From contig CM074184.1 of the NCBI GenBank assembly GCA_037179385.1, positions 13,782,001-13,846,000 on the forward strand: 64,000 bases of DNA, in the 5' to 3' direction. Shown piece after piece: positions 36,665-50,039 of this stretch (within the stretch, counting starts at the first letter, position 1; every line of letters begins with the position of its first letter). Under the pieces are notes generated by a model that worked only from the letters and a program-made list of their open reading frames with translations, searched no databases and was not told where the DNA came from. The stretch is from Holothuria scabra. Lineage: Eukaryota; Echinodermata; Holothuroidea; Aspidochirotida; Holothuriidae. Made by a program: the position numbers and the translations under genes.

Positions 36665-37165
36665 ATTTTTGAAAGGAAACCAAATCTAGACAATGTGGTG
36701 AAAATTTCCATTCAAATCGGACACGTATTTCTTAAGATATCAGTAAATGAAATCACTTGATTTGTGTTCAAAGGTGACCTTCAGTGAAGTTTTATCACTT
36801 CCTCACATTAACAAGGATTGTTTTCTATCCCTTTGTTGACCTTGTAGTTGATAGGAGTAGGTAGTCCAAAGGGAGAATAAACTTTTGTTAAGTTCTCGTG
36901 CTACTTGTGCAATCACATCCTGGTAATATGGGATTGTTGCCTGGGGAAAACAAGATATTAAGTTTAAAGAAAAACGAAAGACTGCCCTTTATCAGATTAT
37001 TGTGGCGATAATGTCACATGTGCTTGCTTCAAGTTCACTTTTTTTTTTTTGAAAATGTGACAACTTTACTTGCTCATATCTTAAGAATCACCCATCGGAT
37101 TTCAATGTAAATTTTACCAAAATGCTGGAAATAAATACCCTGACGTATATTGCCTTAAACCTTTC
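36665..37165 (+). repeat. Dispersed repeat, copy 2 of 2
   Basis: Matches 30225-30815 block by block without the SINE. No terminal inverted repeat found. Class unknown. Confidence 0.7.
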
Positions 37166-37999
37166 TTTTTACAACGTAACACCTGACTGTCAGGATGTTC
37201 AGTTGGTACGAGTTCGAGTACAATTGTAGTGCTCCTACATGTGAGAACGAGCGCACGTTATTTTCATGAGTACGGTGAGCTGACGAGTACACCCTTTGTA
37301 TAAGTCTGAACGGATTCCGGTAACTGTCAAAATCCGGGGGTACGAGGAACCAAAAAGGTTGGTATAAATATGAGTAAGGACGAGTATAGGACAAAGATTA
37401 CGTCCTCCCTTCAAGTCTCGGAGGGTTTTTGTTTTAAAGTTGTTATAATTTTGTGACTGCGATTTCCTTTTAAGTTCAATTCTAAGTCTTTGTAGAAATA
37501 CAGACGAACTGAAAGTTGTCTCTGCCGCAGTATTAAGGTCAGAAACATAAAAAATTCTAATCGAAAATGTCATTGCACTGTTCCTCTGAATGTAGCCTAC
37601 TCAGACCTTTAATAGTCTCTCGTCAGCACATGGTCTTACTTTATCTTTCTTAACTTTTTTCTTTTTTACTTTCTCGTTTCCATTAGTTCCTCACTTTTTG
37701 TCATTAATACAGGTTCTTGGAGAGCCACTTGAAAATAATCGATTTCAACGAAAGCAATAATTTGTATGAACATTGCGTATATAGTACATGCAGTTGTATG
37801 CACAAGTAACCGCTACATTTGGTCGACGGCACTGTTATGGTGAGCTGTTCGCAGTTTTTGCTTTTAGATTCCACTGTTGTACATACACAAACTTTCATCG
37901 CTCAGTGATATTTGAGGTTCATCTCCCTATAAACCGTGTGGAGCTATCCGCGACGATCGGCACGACAATAATTTGTCCATGAATGTCATGTGTCATAAC

Positions 38000-40900
38000 T
38001 ACTGAACTATAAACACACCTAAATAAAACAAGAAAAACAGTTCACAACTGCTCTCAATTTCTGAGTTTCCTTTTCAGCGTATTTGTAAACTTTCATAATG
38101 AAAAAGTTTGTAGACTACTGACAATCACTGCCAACAGTAATCTTACTCCAAAGGATACAAACATTTTAAAATAAATTGATAGTTATACGTAAAACATCAT
38201 CGTGGTTAGTAATATTTGAAAACCAAACCTGTGTTACCCAGATGCGAATTTCCCATACACGGGAAAAAGTTTAAGAAGTTATATATAAACACGAGGTGAA
38301 AAAGATGCTGAGGTTTTCATTCCTGGAAATTTCGTCAATAAAACCTTTCCTTAATCGTCTGCAAAATTTGATAAAACCAGAGCGGCTGATGGAGTGTTTG
38401 AGGTGATATTGTGTACCATATCCTCGAAATGTACAAATGTGAAAATCAATATTTAACAATTTCCTAAATACCTATAGTGAACACTCTTTTATTGAGTTGA
38501 AATCGACTGAAATTACACTCTGATTGGACAGTTGGAGTGGCTATTAACTCTAAAAAGAATGAAAGTGTCACTCGACAGAAAGTGAAATGAAAATTGAGAC
38601 TTATTTTTAAACAAGGGCGCTTCATTGCCGTTCTAAACGGTCACTATGCTCTGGTAGTTTCGGATTAAATGTACGAGTCACAGGGGAAAAGGGGGATTGG
38701 AGTTAAGCCTATACTGGTAAAGGTGATTCGTATTGCCACTCGTCTTCGCAACCTGGTGCTACGAATCTTTTCCTGTGTGGAAGATGTAATACCTTCAATT
38801 TATCAAAAACGACATTTCTTCTCGGGCATTTACGAACCCTTCGACCGTATGCGCCATGTTGACTATCTACTGTTTACTCCATCATTTCTTTGTTTACTTA
38901 GAATCATACCAGAAGCTGTCACTTAAGATATTTAATGGATATTGCTCTACATTTCCTCTAAACAAGAATGAAAGACAATTGATCTTTCAACTGTCATTTT
39001 TTTCTTTTGACTGGGAAGCGAAGTCAATCATTGAACAGTTGATTAAACGGTGTGTATTCTAGTCTGGACTCGAATATCATTTTTCATATGACGCGTTATC
39101 GTACAGACGCCATTTATGATTAAAAGATCGACAAGGAACGTCTATCCTCTGTAAATAGGTGCAAAGTAAATTGATTCATGACCATATGTATACACCAGTA
39201 GTTAAATCTTAAAAAGATATAGCAACCATAAAAACCACTAGGAACACGCACCGTAAGCCGAATTTCCCAGTGCAAATAATGGTTCCTGTAGAAAAATCAA
39301 TGTCAAAATGTTTTTAACTTTCATTTCACTTATTTTTCGGCAGAAATAAATCATAAGTGAAAGTTTGATTAACATGTTTTCATGTAACCAAAATATGAAT
39401 TGGAAAGAGAAGTGAGTTACCCCCATCTCCTTACGAAAACGCATCCCCCCCCCCCCCTGGAAATAATAAAACCATCAGAATTTTGTTACGATTTTACAAA
39501 AAAGTACTCATATGGACTAAGTGACAATAACAACTCCACCCCTCATGATCACCGTCCTATTTCCATAACATCTCACAAATACACATTATGAGAATATCTG
39601 AGGGTTTCTTATAAAACGCCGTTAGAACTATGATCTGTTAGACTTTACTAAGGTTTGCATTCAAGTTATATTAGTTTGATTTGATAGACTATTTTCGGTT
39701 GGATGTTTCTACTGCTTCGCATGCTGGATTTTCCCAGTTTGTCATGCAATTTATGCCTTCTTTTATTACTCGGCGTATGTATTTTTCAATGTCATACTTT
39801 TCAATGGGACTGCGATCTTACGAACATTTACAAGCATTTCAGACCACCGTCAAAAATATCCGCTAGTCAGCTGCTACAATCCACCGGACAGATTCAGCTT
39901 TAGCAAATGCCCCCATCTGCCTATCTGCCAAAGAAATATGGTACACTTTCTCGTGCTTTCTAGACAGATACCTTCCTTATACATGCATTGGGTTGAGTCG
40001 ACGGTAGAACATTTTTGAACTGAGAAGTAAGCATGGAAGGCCGTTTGCTCTTACAATTTATGTAAAAATCACTCTGAATTAAATTCAAACGGCGTCAATG
40101 GTTGCGCTTTTCTGCTTCTTTTCACACCATTTTCAATGACCTCGATCTGTATCTGCCTGCAAGTAAAGGAGTATGAAGACTGGAGAGATGTTATGCACAC
40201 GTACAGGCTGAAGTGATATGGGAGAGCTCGATGACTCAAATAGCAAAGTGAGAGTAGCAAAAATTACCATAGCCACATCCGATCCCATCGGAAAAGCTGT
40301 CACGATACCCTGCTACCCAAACGACTGCTTTTATATCAGTCTCGCACAGCGCATGTGTTACACATAACCTGGGATCATTCTTAAGTTTGGCCACGTGCAT
40401 CAACCCAGGAGCCTATAAGTATATAAAGAGAAGTGAGTCAATATGTTTTGAAACTGCATTTAAGGAAAGTTAGTTAATACCTTTACACCGTGTCATTCTG
40501 ACAAATATTAACTCTCAGCATGATGGTTAAGATAAGGGGTAAGAAAAACTTTGTTTAACCCCACAATGATAACTGAATGTGCGCTCAAAACAGAAAAAAC
40601 TAGGAAGAAATCAAATGTATACATAAATACAAACAACACTAGCAGAAGAAACCAATAAAATGTCTGATGATAGGTAAGAGACTAATTCACGGTTACGTCA
40701 CGGTTGTCACTGGTTGGCATAGGGCATGCGCAAGAACACATAAGCATAGGCCTATGTGTGCATGTTAGGTGTTGCGTGTGCAACGATCTCCTAATTGCAC
40801 AGAAATGACTTCTCTCTACACCGAAGTAAGCATGGACCTCCAGTCCCCCACAATATGGCTGCACCTCGTATACATCTCATTCAAATTACAAATGACTCAG

Positions 40901-42190
40901 TTCACAGTTCATAGTTTTAATTGATATTGTTTACAGCTTAAGGAGGAAGTCAATTTGTCGGATAACACCTCCGATTGCAGAAAGCTCATGTTGCACTACC
41001 ATGCAATTTGCTGCTTTACTCCGATCTTATCTACCGTACTTCATTAACCGCCAGGACTTAAACAATTTCCTTTCCTTCAAATTAAGAGAATTAACCTTTT
41101 AACATTTTCCAACTACATGACACAGGGGCTCATTCACAGAAAGTATGGACAGTCGAGAAACACCTGAACACGATCTGAAAGTTTTGAGTAACTGTCGCCA
41201 CTGAAACCTTAAAAGAGGCCCTTCGTGAGGAGAACGAAGAATTAATCTGATGACGTGCTAGTACATGTCTGCTCATATCTATCGGCACCTTACGCCATCA
41301 TGACACTTACAACTTTTCTGAAGTCTCTTCTCACCTTACGGTATCGAGGTTTCACCGACACTGAATTATTAACTTCATTTCTGATAGTGTTCTTGACTGG
41401 CTTAGAGTGACTGTACTCGTCAGTTGTCAAGTCGTTGAGAGAACTTAACATCTAGTCACGTGACCAGATGTGTTCATAGCCTGCCTTCTTCTCGCAATGT
41501 TCATATCCTGATTGACAGGAATGCACGGAACGAATGTGCAATAAAATGTATTGAATGATCCATCTGTCTCTTGGAAATACGTAATATGCGTTATCTGGGA
41601 ACATGAGTAAGAATATACGTGATGTAAAACAATTTATTTGGTTCTAGAAAATCATTGGGATCATCAACAATGTTCCTTTAAGTTGACCCAAGCGAAGGGA
41701 AGGAGTGAACGTAGAAACCATCAAACGCCCTCCGCGGCATTCATGCCCTCTAACACCGACTACAGTCCAGTAATACGTCTTGACCTGTAATCGACGTTCA
41801 GTTCCTTGAACAGATTTTCTGGAAACTGAAAATACCTTAAGGGTTTTTCTGATTAAAGTTCCCCTACTCCTCAGTGTGCAAGAGAGATGATAATTCGTCC
41901 TTTACTGATAGTCTGTCTTAGAGATCGAATCCGCACATATTTACCACGTGGTTACACTCCCACCCGCTAGAAATAAAACCCTTAGGACCAATGTTGTAAT
42001 CAGAACATGTTAGGCAAATAGCTCTAACAACGTATCAACATCACATCTAAAACCAAAATTGATAGCAATTGGTAAAATCATAAATCAAGTTCTCATTTCA
42101 TTATGCATCTCTACGTGTATGTGTAACGCTTTAGGAAGCAGCTCCTTGATATACACCAGCACAACTGATCGTTGCCCCAAACTACATTTG
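38000..42190. other. Intron sequence, no repeat or gene recognised
   Basis: I see no element ends, tandem repeats or coding exons in this stretch. A C-run is present near 39446. It is the longest part of the window I cannot explain. Confidence 0.35.
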
Positions 42191-42193
42191 TGG

Positions 42194-42256
42194 GTAGGTA
42201 AGATAAGATGAGTTTAACATGTACAGCCCAGTTTCCAACCAGCTAAATTTGTGATG
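42194..42256 (-). mobile_element. SINE remnant
   Basis: GAGTTTAACATGTACAGCCC then AGTTTCCAACCAG, clearly related to the SINE body but short and diverged. Confidence 0.55.
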
Positions 42257-43479
42257 GGGGCATAGGCTCTTGTGTGCTTACCAAGATAAACTAGAATCGT
42301 CGATCACAAGAACTACGGGAGGGGCTAGAACAAAATAGGGTGTAAGAATTGGGGCTATTCGGGGGAGAAGATTTGGCGTGATCTGAATACATTTTAAACT
42401 TTGTGATGCGGCTTCCAATCAGATAATTGTCCGTTCTAAATCAAACGGAACACCATTAGCACTAGGCAGCTAGGGGCCGCAGTGAGTGTAAAGAAAATTA
42501 ATCTAAAGAAATATCTCACGGCGCTAGAAATGACATTTTCGAAGGGCTAAGGTCTCTCTGTGTTTTATCACTGACTACATTCGTTAGTACAGATAAGAAT
42601 AAAAAATGGAAGGACAACCAACACATACACATCCCAACTTTTTCTGTGCCTTTGTCAACAGTTTTGACAAAAACGCTTCAAGTAAATCATAAGCATAGGC
42701 TACAGTAGTGCAACTGTCCCGTAAATTTGTTCGTAAGAAACCATAATCCCCACATGCCCATCCCTAAATCTTTCTCGAGAAGACATAATTAAAATCCGTC
42801 AGTCAGACAAACGTTTAATACACTTCACGTGTTCTAGTATTTCTCGAGTGACACGCCATTTGCTTGGAGGAATCTCAAGTGTTTCTTCATTTCCCTGTTG
42901 GGTTTTCATCTTGACAAAGTACAGAGAGACAAGATGGAATTTTTCTTTGGTTTGTTTTTAATTCATAATCCTGTAATCTACTTGAATCATTACTGGATGC
43001 ATTTATATGAATCCCTTCTGTCAGATTCTAACCTTGAATCGCAAATACAAAAAAAATAAAAATTGAACTATATAAACAGCTCAACACCAAATTTGCCCAA
43101 GTTTTTTAGCTGTGTCGTTAGGATACAGAGTTCTGTAATTAAGACAGTGCTCGGGCGAAGTCAAAATCACGTAAGATGAACAGATAATAATTACAAGGTA
43201 GTTTTACAATAATAAAGAGACATAGGAAGGGGGCAGCATAATAACATTTACTGTAGGCTAATGGACTAGTGTGTGGGGGAATATCTAATGCAAGAGAGGG
43301 GAACAAGAAACACCAGGGAACCTGGTGGGATAAGGGATTGACAAAAAAGGTGTAATACTTAAAAAACAGAAACTAAATCGACAGTGGTTGGGATGGAAAG
43401 GAACTGGGAGGGAAGAGGAAGAGGGTTGATGAGAAACTAGTGTAGAAGATATTTTAGATGAACTTGGACAAGGTAAGGA

Positions 43480-43797
43480 TTAAAGGCCCAGTTCTCTCAC
43501 CCCAAATAGTACCAATTCTCCTAACCTTCTTACTGACCCCCCCCCCCCCCCCAACACCATTATCTGAAATTCTTCCTCATCCAGATACAATCTCAGGCTA
43601 TTGCTTCAAGGTGAGTAAGGAAAAACTCAATTTATATAATCAAAACACTCTCAGTACTGTTCATGCTGTGTAATACGTAGCAGCCTTGGTACTGTGCATT
43701 GTTTGAATTAGCTGTCAATCAAAGAGCTGAGCCAATTGAGAATTTTGGTACCCCCGTACCAAAATTGTAGTTTGGGGTGAGGGGTTTAGCCCTTTAA
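43480..43797 (-). mobile_element. TTAA-flanked MITE, inverse copy of 26774
   Basis: TTAA at 43480-43483 and 43794-43797. It has the same inverted ends as 26774-27035, reversed throughout, with an added C-run (about 43537) that explains the greater length. Confidence 0.8.
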
Positions 43798-43925
43798 GTT
43801 GAGATAGAGGTAGGATGCGGAAGATATTGATAAAATGAATTGTAAGGAAATGTGATAAAAGACTGAGGTTTAGGGGCATTAGAAGAAAACCGAATATAAG
43901 GCAAATGAGACGGGAAGAGAAGCAC

Positions 43926-44018
43926 TAGAAAGTAACCAGGTAAAGGGTGAGAAAAGTAGAAAGTAACCAGGTAAAGGGTGAGAAAAGTAGAAAGTAACCA
44001 GGTAACGGGTGAGAAAAG
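43926..44018. repeat. 31-bp tandem repeat, three copies
   Basis: The unit starts TAGAAAGTAACCAGGTAAAG and is 31 bp. Copies begin at 43926, 43957 and 43988; the third differs by one base (ACGGG for AAGGG). Confidence 0.92.
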
Positions 44019-44149
44019 GAAATAACTGAAGTTCAAAATGGATGAAAAGAGGAATGAAGAAGAGGGGGATGAAGGAATGGGAAGAGGAGAATATATCCTT
44101 GCAATATACATCTAAGTAGCAATTACATGCAAAACTTTTAGATGCTAAA

Positions 44150-44420
44150 AGTATGGTGGCATGAAAATGACATAGTTGGGTATTTGGTGTATTAAACATT
44201 GAAAACTTGGAAAAAAGACAAAATCAGAATACATCCTACATTGATCATTATATAGGACAATTTCTGATTTGTACATACTCATGGATAAGTGTGAGCTAAA
44301 TATGCTAATCTTCTGTGATATCGTGAGAGGGACATACCATATTTTACTTTTTTTGAATTTTTACTTACAAAATTAATTTCCAGGACAGATGTAACAGTAG
44401 CTTTTCCTAGAGTTTTACTG
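44150..44420 (-). mobile_element. Partial inverse copy of the 45.1-kb MITE
   Basis: GGCATGAAAATGACATAGTTGGGTATT-like sequence here (in parts under 20 bases: GCATGAAAATGACATAG) is the inverse of the right end at 45630-45660, and GGACAGATGTAACA matches inverted TGTAACATCTGTCC at 45418. The ends are eroded. Confidence 0.5.
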
Positions 44421-45086
44421 ATGTCGGAAGTTTACATTTTATCCTTAAAAATCACCAGTACCATGCACTTATCAAACCATAATCTATGTGGCAATTAACT
44501 TAGAGACATATGATATATGCTGAACAAAATAAAATGTCAGCAGTGTGCAACATCCCACATGTATTTTTTTATATTTTTGGTTCTGACACATTCAAGTTTT
44601 AAAAAAGTATATCACAAGAATGGTTAAAGATGTTGACAAAATTTCAACGCATTTTCCATGGAAAATGTTACTCTTTAACTGTCAAATGAAGTCACACCAC
44701 TTTTCTGGCATGTTCCCATACACTTCAAATCTTACATGTCCCTAAATTTGTAGGTTTCGAATTAGTTGAAATGAAAGGAAAGGGGAAAAATTCTTAAAGA
44801 ATAAGTTTACGAAACTATAATGAAACTGAAAAGCAAATTGAACAATGATACAAAAGGAGTTTTTGACATGTAGCTGCACTATCTTAATAATGTTAGATGA
44901 ACGTATGTGATGAAGTTTTGCAATCGTTATAAGCCCAATTTTTATAGACAAGTTAAACACATATGATTCGGTAGTGAAGTATACACCGCACTTTTTATTG
45001 ATTTTATTCATTTTAATAGAGGTAGTAGCGTAATTGGTATAGTGTGACTCCTTTCAATAACACTTTAGGCTCTCTGCAGATCTTGG

Positions 45087-45674
45087 TTAAAGGTAGTGTG
45101 ACATGTCAGCAAATGTCCTGACTTTACTTGGCAATTTGGGAGTGACTTCCCAAAGTCAATATCCGTTGGAATTATGTCAATATCTTTTACGGTTCTCAAG
45201 ATATACCCCCTTCAAATTTTGAATGTTTCTGAAACAACTTGCTGCTTATGCAAAGATAATGGTATGGAATGTTTCGCAGTGCTGACATTTCTTTTTTTAT
45301 CCCCATATTAATTATTTCGTAATATCTCATCGGATAGTTTATGGTTTGGTTATTGATGCTGATGACTTTCAAGGAAACAATTTAAACTTGCAAAGGCAAA
45401 CCCGCAGGACAAACTAATGTAACATCTGTCCTTGAAATGAAGATTGTCTACACAAAGGATTACATTAGCCATATATGACATGTCACTTTCATGACATCAC
45501 AAAATTTGCACACCGAAGTTCTTGTTTATTAATGATGAAGTGCAAATCAGAAATTGCCATTTAAATGGTCAATTTTTGACGGATTTTGATGGAAACTGCG
45601 GGTATTTTCTCAATTGTCAATGTTTCTTTCATTGAATACCCAATTTTGTCATTTTCATGTCACACGACCTTTAA
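45087..45674. mobile_element. 588-bp TTAA-flanked MITE (GTGTGACATG ends)
   Basis: Left TTAAAGGTAGTGTGACATG; right end the complement, CATGTCACACGACCTTTAA. TTAA at 45087-45090 and 45671-45674. Parts of the interior recur inverted around 44150-44420 (TTCATG...GTCAT, GACAGATGTAACA), so a second partial copy lies next to it. Confidence 0.75.
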
Positions 45675-46024
45675 GCCCGGTACACACCGCCACGACTACC
45701 TACGACGCGACAAGACTTCACCTGTCGTAGACAATCTGCATAAATCGTAGACATTCTGGCGCCTTCCTAAACCCACGAAAATACCATGTCACACCGCTCC
45801 GACACTAATCGATGGAGCGACGCTGCACGTGGCGCGCCATCAATCAGGTTATTCCAGGTTTGAGATTTAGGCCCTACAATAAATTTGAAATGGTTCATTT
45901 TTTGGCCTCTGGGTCGCAATTAAGAAATTATTGGCGTGTACAGGCTCTAAAGTAGGCCTTTAACACTGTCCAAAGTTTGCGTATCGTGTCCTTTAAAAGG
46001 TTGAACTCGGTATATGAATTAGTA

Positions 46025-46128
46025 AGTTAGATGGGCTTTAACGGCTCAGTTTCTAACCGAATTGTCAAAGTCGGGCTGGCCACGGCCTTTTTTCCAGTTG
46101 TGGCTCATTGGCTTGCTTCTCTTAAGGG
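46025..46128 (-). mobile_element. SINE fragment nested in a TTAA element
   Basis: AGTTAGATGGGCTTTAACGG, then CGGGCTGGCCACGGCC and CCAGTTGTGGCTCATTGGCT match the SINE body. The head is absent. It lies inside the 1.3-kb element 45671-46983, so it inserted later or was carried along. Confidence 0.65.
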
Positions 46129-46284
46129 CTGTGATTTTCCTGGGACGTAGGCTGGAGGAGGGGGTGCGTGCGGACGCACCTCCCCGCACCAGCTGGAGTT
46201 CCGCTCAAAATGAGGCAAAAGAATTCTTCAAAAAACATAAGGCGAAAAAAGAAACTCAAGAAGACTACGGTGCTACTCCCTGAC

Positions 46285-46317
46285 CAGGGAGGTGTTAGGA
46301 CCTCTAACACCTCCCTG
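46285..46317. repeat. Perfect 14-bp stem hairpin with CAGGGAG core
   Basis: CAGGGAGGTGTTAG (46285-46298), a 5-base loop, and its exact complement (46304-46317). The same CAGGGAG...CTCCCTG core forms hairpins at 31649-31667 and 50020-50039. Confidence 0.8.
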
Positions 46318-47625
46318 CTCTGACCGCCGTCTCCACCCAGCACGCTTGTACCTACATGCAAGAGGATGAATACAAGTCGGCTATTGCAGATTTATCTGCC
46401 AGCCTTCGTAGGCGAACGAATGTCTTACAAAGGTATTAACACTTGTTATTTGAAAATAAATATAGAAAGAAAAATTTTTCCCTTAAAAAGGAAGTAATTT
46501 CTAATTGGCTCGGTATTCTAGGCCTACGTAAATGCTTGAACATGAACGCACAATGACTGGTTTGAAGTTAACGGACTTGTTCCGTCTTTTTCTGTGCAAA
46601 GTATCTTCAAGTGACGCACTTTTATAAGTGCGTTCGTTTTCCGAGCACGCAGAAGTTTGCATCAACTAAAATCCTGATAATACCTGCTCTCGGTGTTGTG
46701 CAATAAAAACATGCCGTAACTGGAACTGTGTACCATGGGTGAATGCTGCGCTCTGATTGGACAAACCGCATGAGGCCTGTTTGTCGCGTCGAAGACGAGT
46801 TCACACCAACACAACGAGTACCGCCTAGACCCGACTACGATTGAACATGTTTAATCTTGCCGACGGCATACGACCCGACGGAATCGTAGTAGTGGGAGTG
46901 TTCACACCGCCCATACCCCAGCCGACGCGTTGGGTGGTCGCCGTCGTGTCCTGGGTCGTCGTGGCGGTGTGAACCGGGCTTAAGTGCAGACAGCGGAAAC
47001 ACATACTCTAAAAAACATCAAGTTAATTATCGCTCGAACCGCGGAATCCTGTTATATATTTGACAAAATTTGTTTAAAAATTAAATATAAATAATTCAAA
47101 AATGACTATTCGTTTCATTTATGAGCCGAATACAGTCGAAGTTTTGACAAGAATCAGATTCTTGCCCTATTGATTAGATTCTATTCAAATTTGCCTTGGA
47201 AATTTTTAGAATTTTTCGGAGTATCCCATGGTCATATGAAGCCTTGTGGGGCCCACACCAACCATGAGTTTTGATCTTAGTACATCTGAAACATATTCGG
47301 GGTTATGAATGTATGCTTTTAAAACAGTACTACACAAGATGAAGTTGCAGACTCGACTGTTACAGGTTTGACTGAACTGTATCTCACAGATTGACCTATT
47401 TCTACAATTTCTCATAAGTGGTGGCAGAGTGGTGCGGTGAATCACATATCATGACGTCACGAAGATGGATCATTTGCAACAGTGAAAGCGTCTTTTTAGA
47501 AGTTCGAAAGATGCATTTTACAAAGTAGCCTATCTCCCATTTGTAGAGTCATGCGTCTATCTATCCTTCAAATAGCTCAGTAACTTAATTCCGTGTAAAA
47601 GAGTATCTTTCATAAAAGCTTTCAT

Positions 47626-47937
47626 TCAATTTCGTAACTGGTAGCTCCGAGTATATATAATATCATATGTATTGATAGCATACACTAAGACGTACTGCAG
47701 AATTAGCGTGGTTGAGAATTCAACGAGTGGTTTGTGTAACAAAGTACGTGGTTCTGCTGTTGATTTCTGTAGTTCAAGGTTTCCCTGTTTTCGTTTTTGC
47801 TTTGTCGAGGGAAATTGAAAAGAGGGCTTTTTGAAGGCAATGTGCAGGTCACCGGATTTAAGTGTTGATAGGTGAGGGTCACGTGTACATACTGAAGCTA
47901 CCCGGAGAGTATATGCTCTCGGCTTGAGTAGCAGCAT
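47626..47937 (-). CDS. Unassigned 103-codon ORF in the large intron
   Basis: A true ATG at 47937 and a TGA stop: the longest ATG-started frame in the intron I checked. It has a basic middle region (KQKRKQGN) and a hydrophobic stretch near the end. No family resemblance; probably chance. Confidence 0.12.
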   Translation of the reverse strand: MLLLKPRAYTLRVASVCTRDPHLSTLKSGDLHIAFKKPSFQFPSTKQKRKQGNLELQKSTAEPRTLLHKPLVEFSTTLILQYVLVYAINTYDIIYTRSYQLRN

Positions 47938-48299
47938 CCCGCGAAATTATCTGTTGGTAAAGAGTCAACCAAAAGTCGAATGCGAATTCATAGATAATAC
48001 TCGCACGTCTGTATGGCACCTTCATATCTTGATTAGCCTATTGGCAACGTACAGAATAGCACTGTGGTGAAACTTAGTGAAGCATACATCGCATTTATTC
48101 GCATGTTGATCATGTTCCTATTTCAATATTGCAAAATGTAGGTGATTGTTACTGACCTATTTGATTTTACTGCCAATTATACTTCAGTTTCGTCAACTTA
48201 AACATGCTATATGATATCACAACTTAAGACTGACACTAACTGGTGTCGTGTGGGATACTGGGTATCCCCCTCTAAAATTCAATGTACTGAGTACGTACA

Positions 48300-48495
48300 G
48301 ACCTTAATATTTGATGTCACAGATCAAAAAATACACCCACCTTTGGGGACAAAGCAAGCCAACACCGACAAATGCAGACTGCTGGCTTGTCAACCAGTCG
48401 AATATGCATGCGCATATCTTGCTATACACGCGCAGGGCAAACTGCCAGCTGCCCCGTGTTCCGTTGTTTTGCACTAAAGATGACGTCAGTGTGTC
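48300..48495 (-). repeat. 190-bp dispersed repeat, copy 1 of 2
   Basis: Read on minus it gives TGACGTCATCTTTAGTGCAA, GACTGGTTGACAAGCCAGCA, and CCCCAAAGGTGGGTGTA, aligning with 57935-58125. The open frames here are products of the repeat. Confidence 0.75.
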
Positions 48496-50019
48496 GTCGA
48501 TGCATAAGGTTTATAGGCCTACCCTAACTTTGTGATAAAGACTTCATAAAAGGCATGTCTCTTTGACTGAATGATCGTACGTGATATGTCGATGGTTCTA
48601 TACCATAAATTAAATACCAAGCAAACACTACTTACACGGACCTCTAAATTTCGTACTCTTTCGTGAAATGGTTTTATCTTCTTATTTTAATGACTTAAAA
48701 ACATTACCGAATGTTTTGCCCCTGAGCATTGCTAATTTATCGCTGTGTCATTATGACGTGTAAGTATTTAAGCCTTTCTCAGTCCCCTTTTCCTCACGTT
48801 TAAAAATGAAATCTGATGAGACATGCACCCATTTGGTATTCGTTAGACTTTCAGAAATGTACCGTAATTATTACGTGTATTTTAAATCTTTGGCCGGTCA
48901 AAAATTCAGTCCAAACAAAAAACCAATGTTAATGTTGGTCACTGATTTTTTTCAATTACTTGATTATCAGGCATTATTTCACTACCCTTTATAATTGATA
49001 ATCGCAATGTCTTATAAGAAAATTGAAAGAGCAGTGTTATAAAACATAGAAATATCTCAGTGCATATCTTGTTAATGCACAATTCCATCCTCTATATGTA
49101 GGTCTTTTTCTTTATGCTTTTACGAATAAATGTGAAGTCGGTAGTCAGAAATCTTTGAGTCTATGCGTTGTGAAAGTTACAGTTCATACAGAATAACAAT
49201 GAAATATTCTTCGTTCACACTTTTTCAATCCCTACGGTTTGTTCTATCATACCAAGCAGCCCAAAGGCCTACACGGCGTCTTCATAATTTAATATCATTT
49301 TGTAACTTTACGCATTGGTTCACACTGTTTGGTCAATTAGCCACCTTGTTCATTAGTTTTTCAAATTTTTAGTTGTTCTTTTGTGTAATTTTCTTATTTA
49401 TTCTTCAGTTTTTGTAGCAATTAAAACGTTGTTGCCGTCATAACCGATACGCATCTGTGCTTCCAAGCTTAATTTGCATACTAGCTGCTCATTTCTTTCA
49501 AGAATAAAATGCATGAGGCCGCACTTCAGAGTACATTATAGAAGAAAACTGCTCCCGCCATTGAAGCCATCCCCATAGACCTTATGCTATCTAAATCCAA
49601 TAGTGCATTGTGGGAAGGATTTTGTTCCAGTCACTGTTCCAGCTCACAATTATGACACAATTATGAAAATGACATCTCCATGGTAACGATTCACTTCTGT
49701 GTTCATATACATGTAATTATCCTTCCCAGGTTGCAGTTTTGAAACGTCCTCTTTTTAATTGGCATAAGCTCTATTCATTTTGTCTTCTGCACTTGGGTGT
49801 GTGTTTGCCAGACATAACGTACACAAAGGGTCCGTTGTAAAGGATGTTACTAGTCCTTTTACTGCTTTAGGACACAGCGAACACAAGTCTTCCATCAAAC
49901 TTTCTGACGTCATGAAGCATAGTTTTATGACGTCATGACGTTTTTACATTTATGGTCGCATGTACTGTTGTAGTTGTCGACAAAAATGGTCAAGACCGGT
50001 CCCGAGGCAGGTATTAGAC

Positions 50020-50039
50020 CAGGGAGTTGCTACTCCCTG
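50020..50039. repeat. Short hairpin with CAGGGAG core
   Basis: CAGGGAGT, loop TGCT, ACTCCCTG: a perfect 8-bp stem. Confidence 0.7.

Larger units (their letters stand above)
45671..46983. mobile_element. 1.3-kb TTAA-flanked element sharing its TTAA with a neighbour
   Basis: Inverted ends TTAAGCCCGGTACACACCGC (left) and the complement of TTAAGCCCGGTTCACACCGC (right). TTAA at 45671-45674 and 46980-46983. The left TTAA is also the right TTAA of the 588-bp MITE. Contains a SINE fragment and a 14-bp stem hairpin. I see no transposase frame, so it is non-autonomous. Confidence 0.75.

Noticed and set aside
43926..44018. Regularly spaced repeats as a possible CRISPR array
   Set aside because: Units are directly tandem without spacers, and the genome is eukaryotic.
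45680..46980. Possible gene in a GC-richer island
   Set aside because: Inverted TTAA-flanked ends enclose it; the frames inside contain a SINE piece and hairpin and no conserved domain.
48211..48535. Two overlapping plus-strand frames of 74-88 codons
   Set aside because: They fall on a dispersed repeat found again at 57.9 kb, where the frames are not kept.
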